NCBI GenBank assembly: GCA_002840165.1
Contig: PGZN01000019.1
Location: forward strand, 1-39,094
Reading direction: 5' to 3'
DNA length: 39,094 nucleotides
From: Firmicutes bacterium HGW-Firmicutes-8
GTDB taxonomy: Bacteria; Bacillota; Thermincolia; Thermincolales; UBA2595
Part shown: in pieces, positions 7,649-15,807 of the stretch
How the letters are laid out: the number at the start of each line of letters is the position of its first letter
Numbering within the stretch: position 1 is the first letter of the stretch
The notes under the pieces: generated by a model
Database searches by the model: none
What the model was told of the DNA's origin: nothing
Seen by the model: only the letters and a program-made list of their open reading frames with translations
Position numbers and translations under genes: made by a program

Positions 7649-7835
7649 GCGAGGGGCGCAGGCACAATTGTCTGATTGGAACAATCAAGACGAGAGGTCT
7701 GTCCTACTCTACTGGCTATTTTTTATAATTTTAATAACTCCAAATTCCCTAAAGGGAAAATAATCCATGATGTAGAATTTAAAATAGGCTGCTTTGACTA
7801 AGGTTATTTTGCCTCATTCTGCCAAATAGAGCTAT

Positions 7836-7869
7836 CAACTGTCAACTGCCAACTGCCAACTGTCAACTT
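7836..7869 (+). repeat. Heptad tandem array AACTGYC
   Basis: Four and a half tandem copies of AACTGTC or AACTGCC end directly before the smc ribosome binding site. No inverted partner array was seen nearby, unlike the similar arrays at 15588-15792 and 26620-26829. Confidence 0.7.
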
Positions 7870-7885
7870 ACAAGGAGGAAATACT

Positions 7886-10800
7886 TTGTATCTAAAAAGA
7901 CTAGAGGTCCAGGGCTTTAAATCCCTGGCTGATAAAATAGAACTCCAGTTTAATCCCGGGATTACTGCCGTGGTAGGCCCAAACGGCAGCGGGAAAAGCA
8001 ACATCGCCGATGCTGTCAGATGGGTCCTGGGCGAACAGAGTGTGAAAAGCCTGCGGGGCGCCAAGATGGAAGATGTTATCTTTTCCGGAAGTGACAGGAG
8101 AAAAGCTGTCGGTATGGCTGAGGTAGCCCTGACCCTTGACAACAGCGGGTCTGTGTTTCCCCTGGATTACTCCGAAATAACTGTGGCCAGGAGGGTATAC
8201 CGCAACGGCGAAAGTGAATTTTTAATCAATAAATCTCCCTGCCGGCTGCGGGATATTCATGAACTTTTCATGGATACGGGGATTGGCCGGGAAGGCTACT
8301 CTATCATTGGTCAGGGCAAGATTGATGAAATCCTGAGCGCCAAATCTGAAGACAGAAGGACAATCATTGAAGAAGCCGCAGGTATTATCAAATATAAAAC
8401 CCGGAAGCTGCAGGCGGCTAAAAAGCTTGTCGATACCGAACAGAACCTTGTCCGGATCAGTGATATCATCAATGAACTCGAGATCCGGGTTGAACCGTTG
8501 GCCGAACAGTCCGCAAAAGCCCGGGAATATCTCGGGTTTAGGGAAGAGTTGGTAGACCTTGAAGTAAACTTACTGGTAAATCAGATCGCAGACCAAAAAC
8601 AGAAACTGGCTGAAATTAATGAAAAGGACGAAGGGCTCCAGAGGAATCTAATCGAATCTGAGACGATGTACCGGAACCTGGAGTCCGAAGCAGAGGAACA
8701 AAAACTTCAGACGAACAAGCTGGATGAGGAGATCACGAATTTACAGAAGGAACTGTATGGAGTAAGCGGCCGGATCGAAAAAGAGGAAGCGCAGATCATG
8801 GTGGCCGGTGAACGATTAAAAGACCTTGAGGCCCAAAAAGAAGAAGTGCATCAGGAGATTTCGGAACTTCAAAACAAAGAAACAATCGAAAGAACCCAAC
8901 ATAGTGATGATGAGCAGGCCTTCACTGAAGTAAAAGAAAAGATCAAGGCGGAAGAAAAAAGGCTGGCCGAAATTGAACAACGTCTGTCTGATACTGAGGC
9001 TAAACTGCTTGCTGAGCAGAAGCAGATAGAAGAACAAAAGGGTGAAATCATCGACCTCCTTAATGAGATGGCAGGTGTTAAGAATTCCATTAATTCCGGA
9101 GAAATTGAGAAGCACAACATCCTCCGGCGGACTGCCCAGCTGCAGGCTCAAATTGAAGCCTTAGATGTAGAACATACTGCTGTTGATAATAAAGAAAAGG
9201 AATTAAGAGAACGGATTGGTGAATCTGATTATACAATAAGTAAGCTTACCGCAGATGAAAAGCTACTCGCCGAAAAAAGAGATAACCTGGACGGTCAGCT
9301 CAAAGCCTTGGCCGGCCAGCTCGCCGAGGCCCGTGAACTGCTGCGGAACAAGTCCTCGAGGCTTAAGGCGCTACAGGACCTGCAGGACGATTATGAAGGC
9401 TACCACCGTGGAGTCAAAGAGGTCCTTATCGAAAGTAAAAAAGGGAATGCCTGCCCTGGCTTATGTGGTGTTGTGGCTGAAGTAATCAGAGTTCCCGAAA
9501 AATACGAGACCGCCATTGAAGTTGCCTTGGGCAGCGCCCTGCAGTTCATAATCACCGAAAATGATATCAATGCCAGGGATGCCATCCAGTTTCTTAAAAA
9601 AAATAAAGCCGGACGGGCCACTTTTCTTCCATTAAACAGCATTAAACCGAGTCAAAAGCAAGATGAAATAAAAAAGATAGCTGAAAACAAAGGGTTCCTC
9701 GGCAGGGCCGCTGAGTTCATCAGCTGTGCAGACAAATATTCAGATGTGGTTGAATACCTGCTCGGGAAGGTTGCCATTACTGAAAACATCAATCATGCCA
9801 TCGAACTAGCCAGGTTGACGAATCACAATATTAAAATTGTAACCCTCGATGGCGATGTTGTTAACCCGGGTGGTTCGATTACCGGTGGTGTTTACCAAAG
9901 GGGAAGGGCCAGTCTACTGGGGAGGATCAGGGAGATAGAGGAGGCCGCAGCCGATTCGGTCAGGCTTGAGCGGGAAGTTAAGGTTCTCGACAACAACATG
10001 TCCAAGGCCCAAACAGATTTCAACAGATACCTGACCCAAATAGCCGGAATTCAGGCCCAGCTTCAGGACTTGCTGATTGAGAAAAACTCGCTTCAGAAAG
10101 ACGCTGATATTGTTCTTCAGGAAAAGGAAAGACTCTCCGGAACAAAAAAATACATGGCCGAAGAACTCCAGAATCTCAATGATCAAGCCGCTAGCTCAGA
10201 AACCATTACTATCAGCAGGAAGAAGAACTTAAAAGAACTTGAGTTAAAGGATGTGGAAATAAGAAGATCAATCGAAGACCGGCAGGGACAGCTGACCGGT
10301 CTGGAAAAGGAACGCTCAAGTCTGACTGATACAGCCACCCAAACAAAAGTGAGTTTGGCCGGACTTAAGCAGGAAGAAATAAATTATACTCAGATTATGA
10401 ACAGGGTGATTGAGGAAATAAAAGAGATCAAGGCCCAAATTCAGAGAAAAGAAAAGCAGGTTAAGGACTGCCATGCCCAGCAGGAACTGATGCAAACAGA
10501 CATTAAGCAACACGAACAGGAAGTCCGCAGACTCAACCAGCAAAAAGGTTCTTTGGAAGATACGCTCAACGATATGAGAAATGAAAAACAGTCTTTGGCC
10601 GCCGGGGTTGCCGAAAAGGAAAGTAGAGCCAAAACCCTGACGAGAGAAATGGGCCAGGTCAAAGAACAGCTTCATGCCGCTGATATCAAAAGGGCCCGCT
10701 TCGGGTTCGAGGTCGAAAACTCATTGGCCAAACTGGCCGAGGAATTCGAAATCACCTATGAAGAAGCGCTCTTAAAGAAAACTGAAATCAAGAGTAAAAG

Positions 10801-11461
10801 AGAAGTTTCGGCCAGAGTCAAGGAACTCAAAGAAGCAATTGCTGTCCTCGGCAATGTGAATATCGGGTCCATCGAGGAGTACACGAGGGTAAAGGAACGC
10901 TACGATTTTCTTTCCGGGCAGTACCACGACCTCGATGAAGCCAAGAAATCTCTTTACAAGGTCATTGCGGAAATGGACCAGATCATGATGAAAAAGTTTA
11001 GGGACACCTTTAATGAGATAAACAGCAACTTCGGTTTGGTATTTGCGAAGCTCTTTGACGGCGGGAAAGCCGAACTGATATTGACTAACACTGATAACAT
11101 ACTGGAAAGTGGAATCGACATCCTGGCCCAGCCGCCAGGCAAGAAGAATCAACACCTTTCGCTCCTCTCCGGTGGTGAAAGGGCCCTGACAGCCATTTCC
11201 CTCCTGTTTGCCATTCTCAAAACGAAACCAATTCCTTTCTGTGTCCTGGATGAAATTGAATCTTCTCTTGATGAAGCCAATGTGGACCGGTTTGCCAATT
11301 ATTTAAAGGAATATGTTCTTGATACCCAGTTTATTGTTATTACGCACCAAAAAGGGACCATGGAGGCAGCCAATGTGCTTTACGGGGTGACCATGGATGA
11401 TTCGAGTGTGACGAAAATGGTATCAATGAAATTGAGTGATGCTATGGATAAGGTAAGTTAA
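7886..11461 (+). CDS. smc: Chromosome condensation and segregation ATPase SMC
   Basis: SMC dimers act with ScpA and ScpB on DNA to organise and separate sister chromosomes. The 1191-residue product has the full family layout. An N-terminal ATPase half carries Walker A GPNGSGKSN at 31-39. Then come a long coiled coil, a hinge at about 510-660 (including the GGSITGG region), and a second coiled coil. The C-terminal half has the signature LSGGERALT at about 1094 and Walker B CVLDEIESSLDEANV at about 1120. The start is a TTG with AGGAGG 7 bases upstream, and the reading starts with the expected YLKRLEVQGFKS. In most Firmicutes rnc lies just upstream; here mobile DNA takes that place. The next genes (JAMM-like protein, ftsY) follow on the same strand. 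Confidence 0.97.
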   Translation: MYLKRLEVQGFKSLADKIELQFNPGITAVVGPNGSGKSNIADAVRWVLGEQSVKSLRGAKMEDVIFSGSDRRKAVGMAEVALTLDNSGSVFPLDYSEITVARRVYRNGESEFLINKSPCRLRDIHELFMDTGIGREGYSIIGQGKIDEILSAKSEDRRTIIEEAAGIIKYKTRKLQAAKKLVDTEQNLVRISDIINELEIRVEPLAEQSAKAREYLGFREELVDLEVNLLVNQIADQKQKLAEINEKDEGLQRNLIESETMYRNLESEAEEQKLQTNKLDEEITNLQKELYGVSGRIEKEEAQIMVAGERLKDLEAQKEEVHQEISELQNKETIERTQHSDDEQAFTEVKEKIKAEEKRLAEIEQRLSDTEAKLLAEQKQIEEQKGEIIDLLNEMAGVKNSINSGEIEKHNILRRTAQLQAQIEALDVEHTAVDNKEKELRERIGESDYTISKLTADEKLLAEKRDNLDGQLKALAGQLAEARELLRNKSSRLKALQDLQDDYEGYHRGVKEVLIESKKGNACPGLCGVVAEVIRVPEKYETAIEVALGSALQFIITENDINARDAIQFLKKNKAGRATFLPLNSIKPSQKQDEIKKIAENKGFLGRAAEFISCADKYSDVVEYLLGKVAITENINHAIELARLTNHNIKIVTLDGDVVNPGGSITGGVYQRGRASLLGRIREIEEAAADSVRLEREVKVLDNNMSKAQTDFNRYLTQIAGIQAQLQDLLIEKNSLQKDADIVLQEKERLSGTKKYMAEELQNLNDQAASSETITISRKKNLKELELKDVEIRRSIEDRQGQLTGLEKERSSLTDTATQTKVSLAGLKQEEINYTQIMNRVIEEIKEIKAQIQRKEKQVKDCHAQQELMQTDIKQHEQEVRRLNQQKGSLEDTLNDMRNEKQSLAAGVAEKESRAKTLTREMGQVKEQLHAADIKRARFGFEVENSLAKLAEEFEITYEEALLKKTEIKSKREVSARVKELKEAIAVLGNVNIGSIEEYTRVKERYDFLSGQYHDLDEAKKSLYKVIAEMDQIMMKKFRDTFNEINSNFGLVFAKLFDGGKAELILTNTDNILESGIDILAQPPGKKNQHLSLLSGGERALTAISLLFAILKTKPIPFCVLDEIESSLDEANVDRFANYLKEYVLDTQFIVITHQKGTMEAANVLYGVTMDDSSVTKMVSMKLSDAMDKVS

Positions 11462-11557
11462 CTAAACTAAACTAAACTGGGTTTATTTAACCGCATATAC
11501 CTTTCTACCCCCGGAAAAAATATCAAGGAATCAATAATAAAAGAATGGGGGGTATTT

Positions 11558-12697
11558 ATGAAGGTAAATGGAATTGCCGGGTTTATTGTCGACGACCTCG
11601 TCAATATTACGAAGGAAATCAGCCAAGGCCGTAACGCCGGATGTCTGGGGTTTATCAATAAACAAAATATCGTGGACCGGATTACACCTATAGCCAAGGG
11701 AGGGCTGGCCGGGCTGCCGTTAAGAAAACTGCTTAATAATATTACCGATATGAACGGAAAAAGCCTGATTGAGGGCCTTGAGGCCATTCCTGACAATTCG
11801 GTGCTGATTACCACTAGGCCTGGAAAAACGGGTTTGATAACCGATGTTTCCGGGATCGATTTCTTTAATATGCCGCTGATTGCGATCGGAGTAAAAAATG
11901 ATGAATTGGCTGGGGTAGGGATTATCTATCCCCAGACGGAGTACTTTGACCTGGCGACCAAGTCAGAGGAAGTGGAATTGAAAATACTGGCCGCCCATAC
12001 GGCTGAAGAGGAAAAAGAGGTCCTCAGAGCTTCCACCGAATTGAGCCTTAAATACCTCGATGTGTCTACCGGACTGGAAGTAGTAAAAGCAACCGAAACC
12101 GAACCGGTCTATAGGCCTAATGAAGAAAAAGAGTGGAAACTGCCGAGGCTTGAGGTCAAGTCAATTTCCGGTGAACTGGCCGAAAAGCTTGTGGCCAAAT
12201 CGATGGAAGTTGGTCAGGGCCGTGAAGTGGCCGCTATCGGGATAATTAATGAAGATGGCAGCATCGAGCAGAATGGGGAAGTTGTTGTAGGCGGGATAGG
12301 GTTTGTCCCTTCCCGGATCCTGGCTTCAAGCTGTGTCAGTATCTCAGGCAAATCACTGCGTCATTTATATGCCGGAGAAATCCCGGCCAATGCCGTGATC
12401 GTTCACACCCACCCGGGGGGCACGGGAGTCATGCATATTGGTGATGCCAATGCAGGTCCCGGTTCGTGGGGCAGGCCGATTGTCGCCATTGGCCACGACA
12501 GCGAGGGAAAAATCCGGGGGGCCACTGTTATTGAAACGATTGACAAGGTATTTGAGTTTGCCGATGAGGATGAGGAATTAGGACAGCGGTTTTTTGAAGC
12601 CGATACCCCGGAAGAGGAGGCGGAAATCAGAAACCGCAAATTCGGTGTAGCCCAGGAGTACACTAATTTATGCAAACCAATTGAGATAAAACATTAA
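11558..12697 (+). CDS. Tandem JAMM-like domain protein, one half apparently inactive
   Basis: No named family is recognised. The 379-residue cytoplasmic protein is an internal duplication: residues about 20-155 and 210-358 share the same order of motifs. These are GQGRxxxxxGxIN, GGLAGLP/GGIGFVP, NGKSL/SGKSL, IPxNxVxIxTxP, PLIAIG/PIVAIG and TAEEEKEV/TPEEEAEI. The second half holds HTHPGGTGVMHIGD at 283-296. This matches the JAMM metalloprotease pattern HxHP...D, except that the usual Ser three residues before Asp is His. The first half has TTRPGKTG (85-92) in place of HTHPGGTG, so its metal site is probably lost. JAMM proteins cleave isopeptide or peptide bonds next to ubiquitin-like or carrier proteins, or cysteine adducts; no such partner lies beside it. 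It starts at ATG with GGGGGG upstream and is followed by a perfect 20-bp hairpin. Confidence 0.6.
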   Translation: MKVNGIAGFIVDDLVNITKEISQGRNAGCLGFINKQNIVDRITPIAKGGLAGLPLRKLLNNITDMNGKSLIEGLEAIPDNSVLITTRPGKTGLITDVSGIDFFNMPLIAIGVKNDELAGVGIIYPQTEYFDLATKSEEVELKILAAHTAEEEKEVLRASTELSLKYLDVSTGLEVVKATETEPVYRPNEEKEWKLPRLEVKSISGELAEKLVAKSMEVGQGREVAAIGIINEDGSIEQNGEVVVGGIGFVPSRILASSCVSISGKSLRHLYAGEIPANAVIVHTHPGGTGVMHIGDANAGPGSWGRPIVAIGHDSEGKIRGATVIETIDKVFEFADEDEELGQRFFEADTPEEEAEIRNRKFGVAQEYTNLCKPIEIKH

Positions 12698-12704
12698 TTA
12701 TGAT

Positions 12705-12746
12705 AAAATTTAAGGGTTAAAGTAAATACTTTAACCCTTAAATTTT
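12705..12746 (+). terminator. 20-bp perfect palindromic hairpin
   Basis: AAAATTTAAGGGTTAAAGTA (12705-12724) pairs perfectly with the sequence at 12727-12746 around a 2-base centre. It begins 8 bp after the stop of the JAMM-like gene and ends 36 bp before ftsY. The T-rich end supports use as an intrinsic terminator; the near-perfect symmetry means it could act on both strands. Confidence 0.65.
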
Positions 12747-12781
12747 AAGTAGAAAATGTGATTACAAGGAGAGAAACAGGA

Positions 12782-13696
12782 GTGGGGCTATTTTCCAAGT
12801 TCAAAGAAGGGTTAACGAAAACGAGGCAGGGTTTTGTTGCCAAGATTGAGGATCTCATCAGCGGGAATAAAAAAATAGATGAAGAAATGTATGAAACACT
12901 CGAAGAAATACTGATTCAGGCTGACGTAGGGGTAAATACCGCTGTTAAACTGGTTGAAGATTTGAGGAAAACCGTTCGGGAGAGGAAGGTTGAGGACGCC
13001 GGCCAGGTTAAAAACATCCTAAAAGAATTAATCTCCGGAATGCTTGGCACCGAACAGGGCGGAATTAGTCTCAAAGGCCAACCGGCGGCAGTTGTCCTAA
13101 TTGGTGTGAACGGGGTTGGCAAAACGACGACTGTCGGTAAGCTGGCCTATAATCTTAAAAAAGAAGGCCGGAAAGTTATCCTGGCGGCTGCTGACACCTT
13201 TCGGGCAGCGGCTATTGACCAGCTGGAAATATGGGGTGAACGTACCGGCTGTGATGTCATAAAACACAAAGAGGGCGCTGACCCTGCAGCTGTCGTATAT
13301 GACGCGATCCAGGCCGCCAAGGCCCGTCACTCAGATGTCCTGATTATCGATACGGCAGGAAGGCTGCACACGAAAACCAACCTGATGGAGGAATTAAAAA
13401 AGATTTTCCGCGTAATTTCCAGGGAAATACCTACCGCGCCTGATGAAGTTTTGCTTGTTCTGGATGCTACTACCGGGCAGAATGCGGTCAGCCAGGCTAA
13501 ACTGTTTGCCGAGGCCGCCGGGGTGACCGGTATTGTTTTGACAAAACTTGATGGGACTGCGAAAGGTGGAGTTGTTATGGGTATTAAAACAGAACTGGGT
13601 ATTCCGGTAAAATACGTCGGGGTTGGGGAACAGATTGACGATTTAAAGGAATTTAATCCGGTGGAATTTGTAGACGCCTTATTTGACAGTGAATAA
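12782..13696 (+). CDS. ftsY: Signal recognition particle receptor FtsY
   Basis: FtsY is the membrane-associated SRP GTPase that receives ribosome-SRP complexes by forming a twin with Ffh. The 304-residue form has only the N and G domains and lacks the long acidic A domain of E. coli. It begins with an amphipathic membrane-binding helix ([18 protein letters not shown]). G motifs are visible: GVNGVGKTT (G1), [19 protein letters not shown] (G3), [10 protein letters not shown] (G4) and [14 protein letters not shown] 24 bp upstream is in frame, but GTG at 12782 gives the family-typical MGLFSK start and has AAGGAGAG about 10 bases before it. The gene pairs functionally with ffh at 20890. Confidence 0.95.
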   Translation: MGLFSKFKEGLTKTRQGFVAKIEDLISGNKKIDEEMYETLEEILIQADVGVNTAVKLVEDLRKTVRERKVEDAGQVKNILKELISGMLGTEQGGISLKGQPAAVVLIGVNGVGKTTTVGKLAYNLKKEGRKVILAAADTFRAAAIDQLEIWGERTGCDVIKHKEGADPAAVVYDAIQAAKARHSDVLIIDTAGRLHTKTNLMEELKKIFRVISREIPTAPDEVLLVLDATTGQNAVSQAKLFAEAAGVTGIVLTKLDGTAKGGVVMGIKTELGIPVKYVGVGEQIDDLKEFNPVEFVDALFDSE

Positions 13697-13736
13697 TTTT
13701 GATTAACCTGAGTAAATTGGGAGGGGGGGGTTGAAA

Positions 13737-14546
13737 ATGACGAAAATAGGAATTATCGGGGGCACTGGGGTATACGATTTGATGACTTTATCAGGTGTCT
13801 CAGATGAAGATGTCAAGACCGATTATGGGACAGTTAAATTACAAATGGGCATTTATAAGGGAATCCAAATCGCGTTTCTGCCAAGGCATGGTGAAAAACA
13901 TGATGTCCCCCCACATAGAGTCAATTACAGGGGGAATATATCTGCCCTCAAGAAGGTCGGTGTGGAGAGGATTATTGCGACCGGCGCCGTGGGTTCCCTA
14001 AATCTTGAGATGAGGCCTGGGGAATTTATTTTACCGGACCAGTTTATAGACTTCACAAAGAACAGGGTTCAGACTTTTTTTGAGGATGGAGCGAAAGGAT
14101 TTGTCCATGTTGACATGACAAACCCATACTGCCTGGAAACACGAAAGATTATTATTGATGCCGCCAAAAGCCTGGAGATGCCTGTCAAAACAAGAGGCAC
14201 TTATGTTTGTACAGAAGGGCCGCGGTTTGAAACTCCAGCCGAAATAAAAATGTACAGTCACATTGGGGGCGACCTTGTCGGTATGACGACAGTACCGGAG
14301 GTAATCTTAGCCAGGGAAACCGAAATCTGTTATGCTTCAATTGCCATGGTCACCAACTTTGCCGCCGGGATTTCACCAACTCCCTTAACACATGCCGAAG
14401 TCTTGGAAGCAATGAGGCAGAATAACGAAAACCTCAAAACTCTGATCATCAAAGCAGTCGAACTGGTACCAGACGAACGGAACTGCGATTGTCAAAACGC
14501 CCTTGAAGAACTAGGCTCCCTCGGGCAGGGGAAATACTTATCATAA
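13737..14546 (+). CDS. mtnP: Methylthio-purine nucleoside phosphorylase, probably MTI-type
   Basis: This enzyme cleaves a 5'-methylthio nucleoside with phosphate to give the base and 5-methylthioribose-1-phosphate. The 269-residue protein fits the PNP/MTAP fold: IGIIGGTGVY near the start, PRHGEKHDVPPHRVNYRGNI, TGAVGSL and CTEGPRFETPAEI for phosphate and ribose binding. In the base-binding loop it reads VTNFAAG with Asn207. Adenine-specific MTA phosphorylases have Asp here (TDYD), while 6-oxopurine phosphorylases have Asn. Known family logic therefore favours methylthioinosine, or inosine-like substrates, over MTA. The ATG at 13737 is chosen over an in-frame TTG six bases upstream. The ribosome binding site is GGGAGG running into eight Gs. 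mtnA follows 12 bp later. Confidence 0.85.
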   Translation: MTKIGIIGGTGVYDLMTLSGVSDEDVKTDYGTVKLQMGIYKGIQIAFLPRHGEKHDVPPHRVNYRGNISALKKVGVERIIATGAVGSLNLEMRPGEFILPDQFIDFTKNRVQTFFEDGAKGFVHVDMTNPYCLETRKIIIDAAKSLEMPVKTRGTYVCTEGPRFETPAEIKMYSHIGGDLVGMTTVPEVILARETEICYASIAMVTNFAAGISPTPLTHAEVLEAMRQNNENLKTLIIKAVELVPDERNCDCQNALEELGSLGQGKYLS

Positions 14547-14558
14547 CAGGTGTGATTT

Positions 14559-15587
14559 ATGAAAACAATGGAATGGCAAAATGGCGGCTTAATCCTGCTC
14601 GACCAGACCAGGCTGCCTTTAGAAATTAAATATATCACTTGTGAAACAGCTGAGGATGTCGCTGAAGCCATCAAGACAATGAAGGTTCGCGGCGCCCCGG
14701 CTATTGGTGTTGCAGCTGCCTACGGCCTTGCTCTGGGCGCATTCCAAAACAAATGCAAAGACAAAGAAACATTTATTAGTAATATCAGAGAAATCTCGGA
14801 TTTGCTGGGAGCAACGAGACCTACTGCAGTCAATCTATTCTGGGCGCTGCATCGAATGACAGACACCTTAGAAAAAACAGATGTTGATGAGGTAACAAAG
14901 CTGCAGGAACTTCTGCTCAGGGAAGCCCATAACATATTTACTGAAGATATCGAAATGAACAAAAGCATCGGCCGTTATGGCAGCGAACTCGTCCCGCCTA
15001 AGGCTGCTGTTCTAACTCATTGTAACGCCGGAGCTTTGGCTACCGCTGGGTTTGGGACAGCCTTGGGTGTGATCAGGGCTGCTCACGAAGCAGGTAAAGA
15101 TGTCCGGGTGTTTGCTGATGAAACGCGCCCGCTTCTTCAGGGTGCGCGCCTTACAGCCTGGGAACTAATGCAGGACAACATCCCTGTGACATTGATTACT
15201 GACAATATGGCCGGATATTTAATGAAAAAAGGCCTTATCGATTTGGCAGTGGTTGGTGCGGACCGCATCACCGCAAATGGGGATGTGGCAAATAAAATCG
15301 GAACTTACACCGTGGCGGTATTGTGCAGGGAACACAATATCCCTTTCTATGTTGCCGCTCCGGTTTCCACTATAGATTTAGCTCTTGCCTCCGGGGATGA
15401 AATTCCTATCGAGGAACGGGAGGCGGTTGAGGTTACAACCATATTTGGCCGGGAAGTCGCTCCAAAGGGAGTTAAAGTCCTTAATCCGGCCTTTGATGTC
15501 ACCCCAAATCATTTGGTGACAGCGATCATAACCGACCGCGGAGTAGTGAGGCCCCCATACGTAGATAATCTGAGAAAAATATTCTAG
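14559..15587 (+). CDS. mtnA: 5-methylthioribose-1-phosphate isomerase
   Basis: MtnA converts 5-methylthioribose-1-phosphate, and in some organisms 5-deoxyribose-1-phosphate, to the ribulose-1-phosphate form. The 342-residue product is of full length. It shows the family motifs KVRGAPAIGVAAAYG, LTHCNAGALAT with catalytic Cys155, FADETRPLLQGARLTAWEL, and VVGADRITANGD with catalytic Asp235. It differs from eIF2B subunits by keeping these catalytic residues. It starts at ATG with AGGTG six bases upstream and sits 12 bp after mtnP, clearly in one operon. The product would be the substrate of the class II aldolase at 17079. Confidence 0.95.
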   Translation: MKTMEWQNGGLILLDQTRLPLEIKYITCETAEDVAEAIKTMKVRGAPAIGVAAAYGLALGAFQNKCKDKETFISNIREISDLLGATRPTAVNLFWALHRMTDTLEKTDVDEVTKLQELLLREAHNIFTEDIEMNKSIGRYGSELVPPKAAVLTHCNAGALATAGFGTALGVIRAAHEAGKDVRVFADETRPLLQGARLTAWELMQDNIPVTLITDNMAGYLMKKGLIDLAVVGADRITANGDVANKIGTYTVAVLCREHNIPFYVAAPVSTIDLALASGDEIPIEEREAVEVTTIFGREVAPKGVKVLNPAFDVTPNHLVTAIITDRGVVRPPYVDNLRKIF

Positions 15588-15792
15588 CAGTTGCTAGTTG
15601 CTAGTTGCTAGTTCCTAGTTCCTAGTTGCTAGTGGGCTAGTGGGCTATACACCTGCGCCTGAATCGGAAGGTTCGCACTTAAGCGCGAACCAACCATTTA
15701 CTCTCGTTCCTCTCAATACGGAACGAGGCTATACTATCTATGGCCGCTATTAACTAGAAACTAACAACTAACAACTAGCAACTAGCAACTAA
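15588..15792. repeat. Facing heptad arrays around two hairpins
   Basis: Tandem heptads of the type TAGTTGC (15588-15647) are mirrored by GCAACTA-type heptads (15751-15792). Between them lie two hairpins: GGTTCGC / GCGAACC (15670-15676 with 15685-15691) and CTCGTTCC / GGAACGAG (15703-15710 with 15720-15727). The arrays could pair to form a long cruciform or RNA stem between mtnA and ahcY. There is no gene here. Confidence 0.75.
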
Positions 15793-15807
15793 AAAAGGAG
15801 GACTACC

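Larger units (their letters stand above)
5794..7712 (+). mobile_element. Complete group II intron with reverse transcriptase, inserted in a dispersed repeat
   Basis: The intron has a 5' structured region, one reverse transcriptase ORF (6283-7581) and a domain V hairpin at 7615-7647. It ends at CTACTCTAC (7704-7712). The 5' end is proposed at GAAGCGACCGGGCAAGGTCG, which parallels the usual GUGCGACC...GGUCGUG start but lacks the standard GUG. Boundaries were set by the flanks: AAATCCG before and TGGCTATTTTTT after join to give AATCCGTGGCTxTTTTTT. That is the sequence of intact repeats at 18466-18482 and 38927-38943. The intron is thus about 1,919 bp and lies in non-coding DNA on the same strand as smc. 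The variant 5' end may affect splicing; its activity cannot be judged from sequence alone. Confidence 0.8.

Noticed and set aside
10772-11155. Long antisense frames across smc and other core genes
   Set aside because: They mirror the codon bias of the genes on the other strand and have no starts, sites or motifs of their own.
15588-15792. Could the heptad arrays be a CRISPR?
   Set aside because: The units are 7 bp, directly adjacent, without unique spacers and without cas genes.
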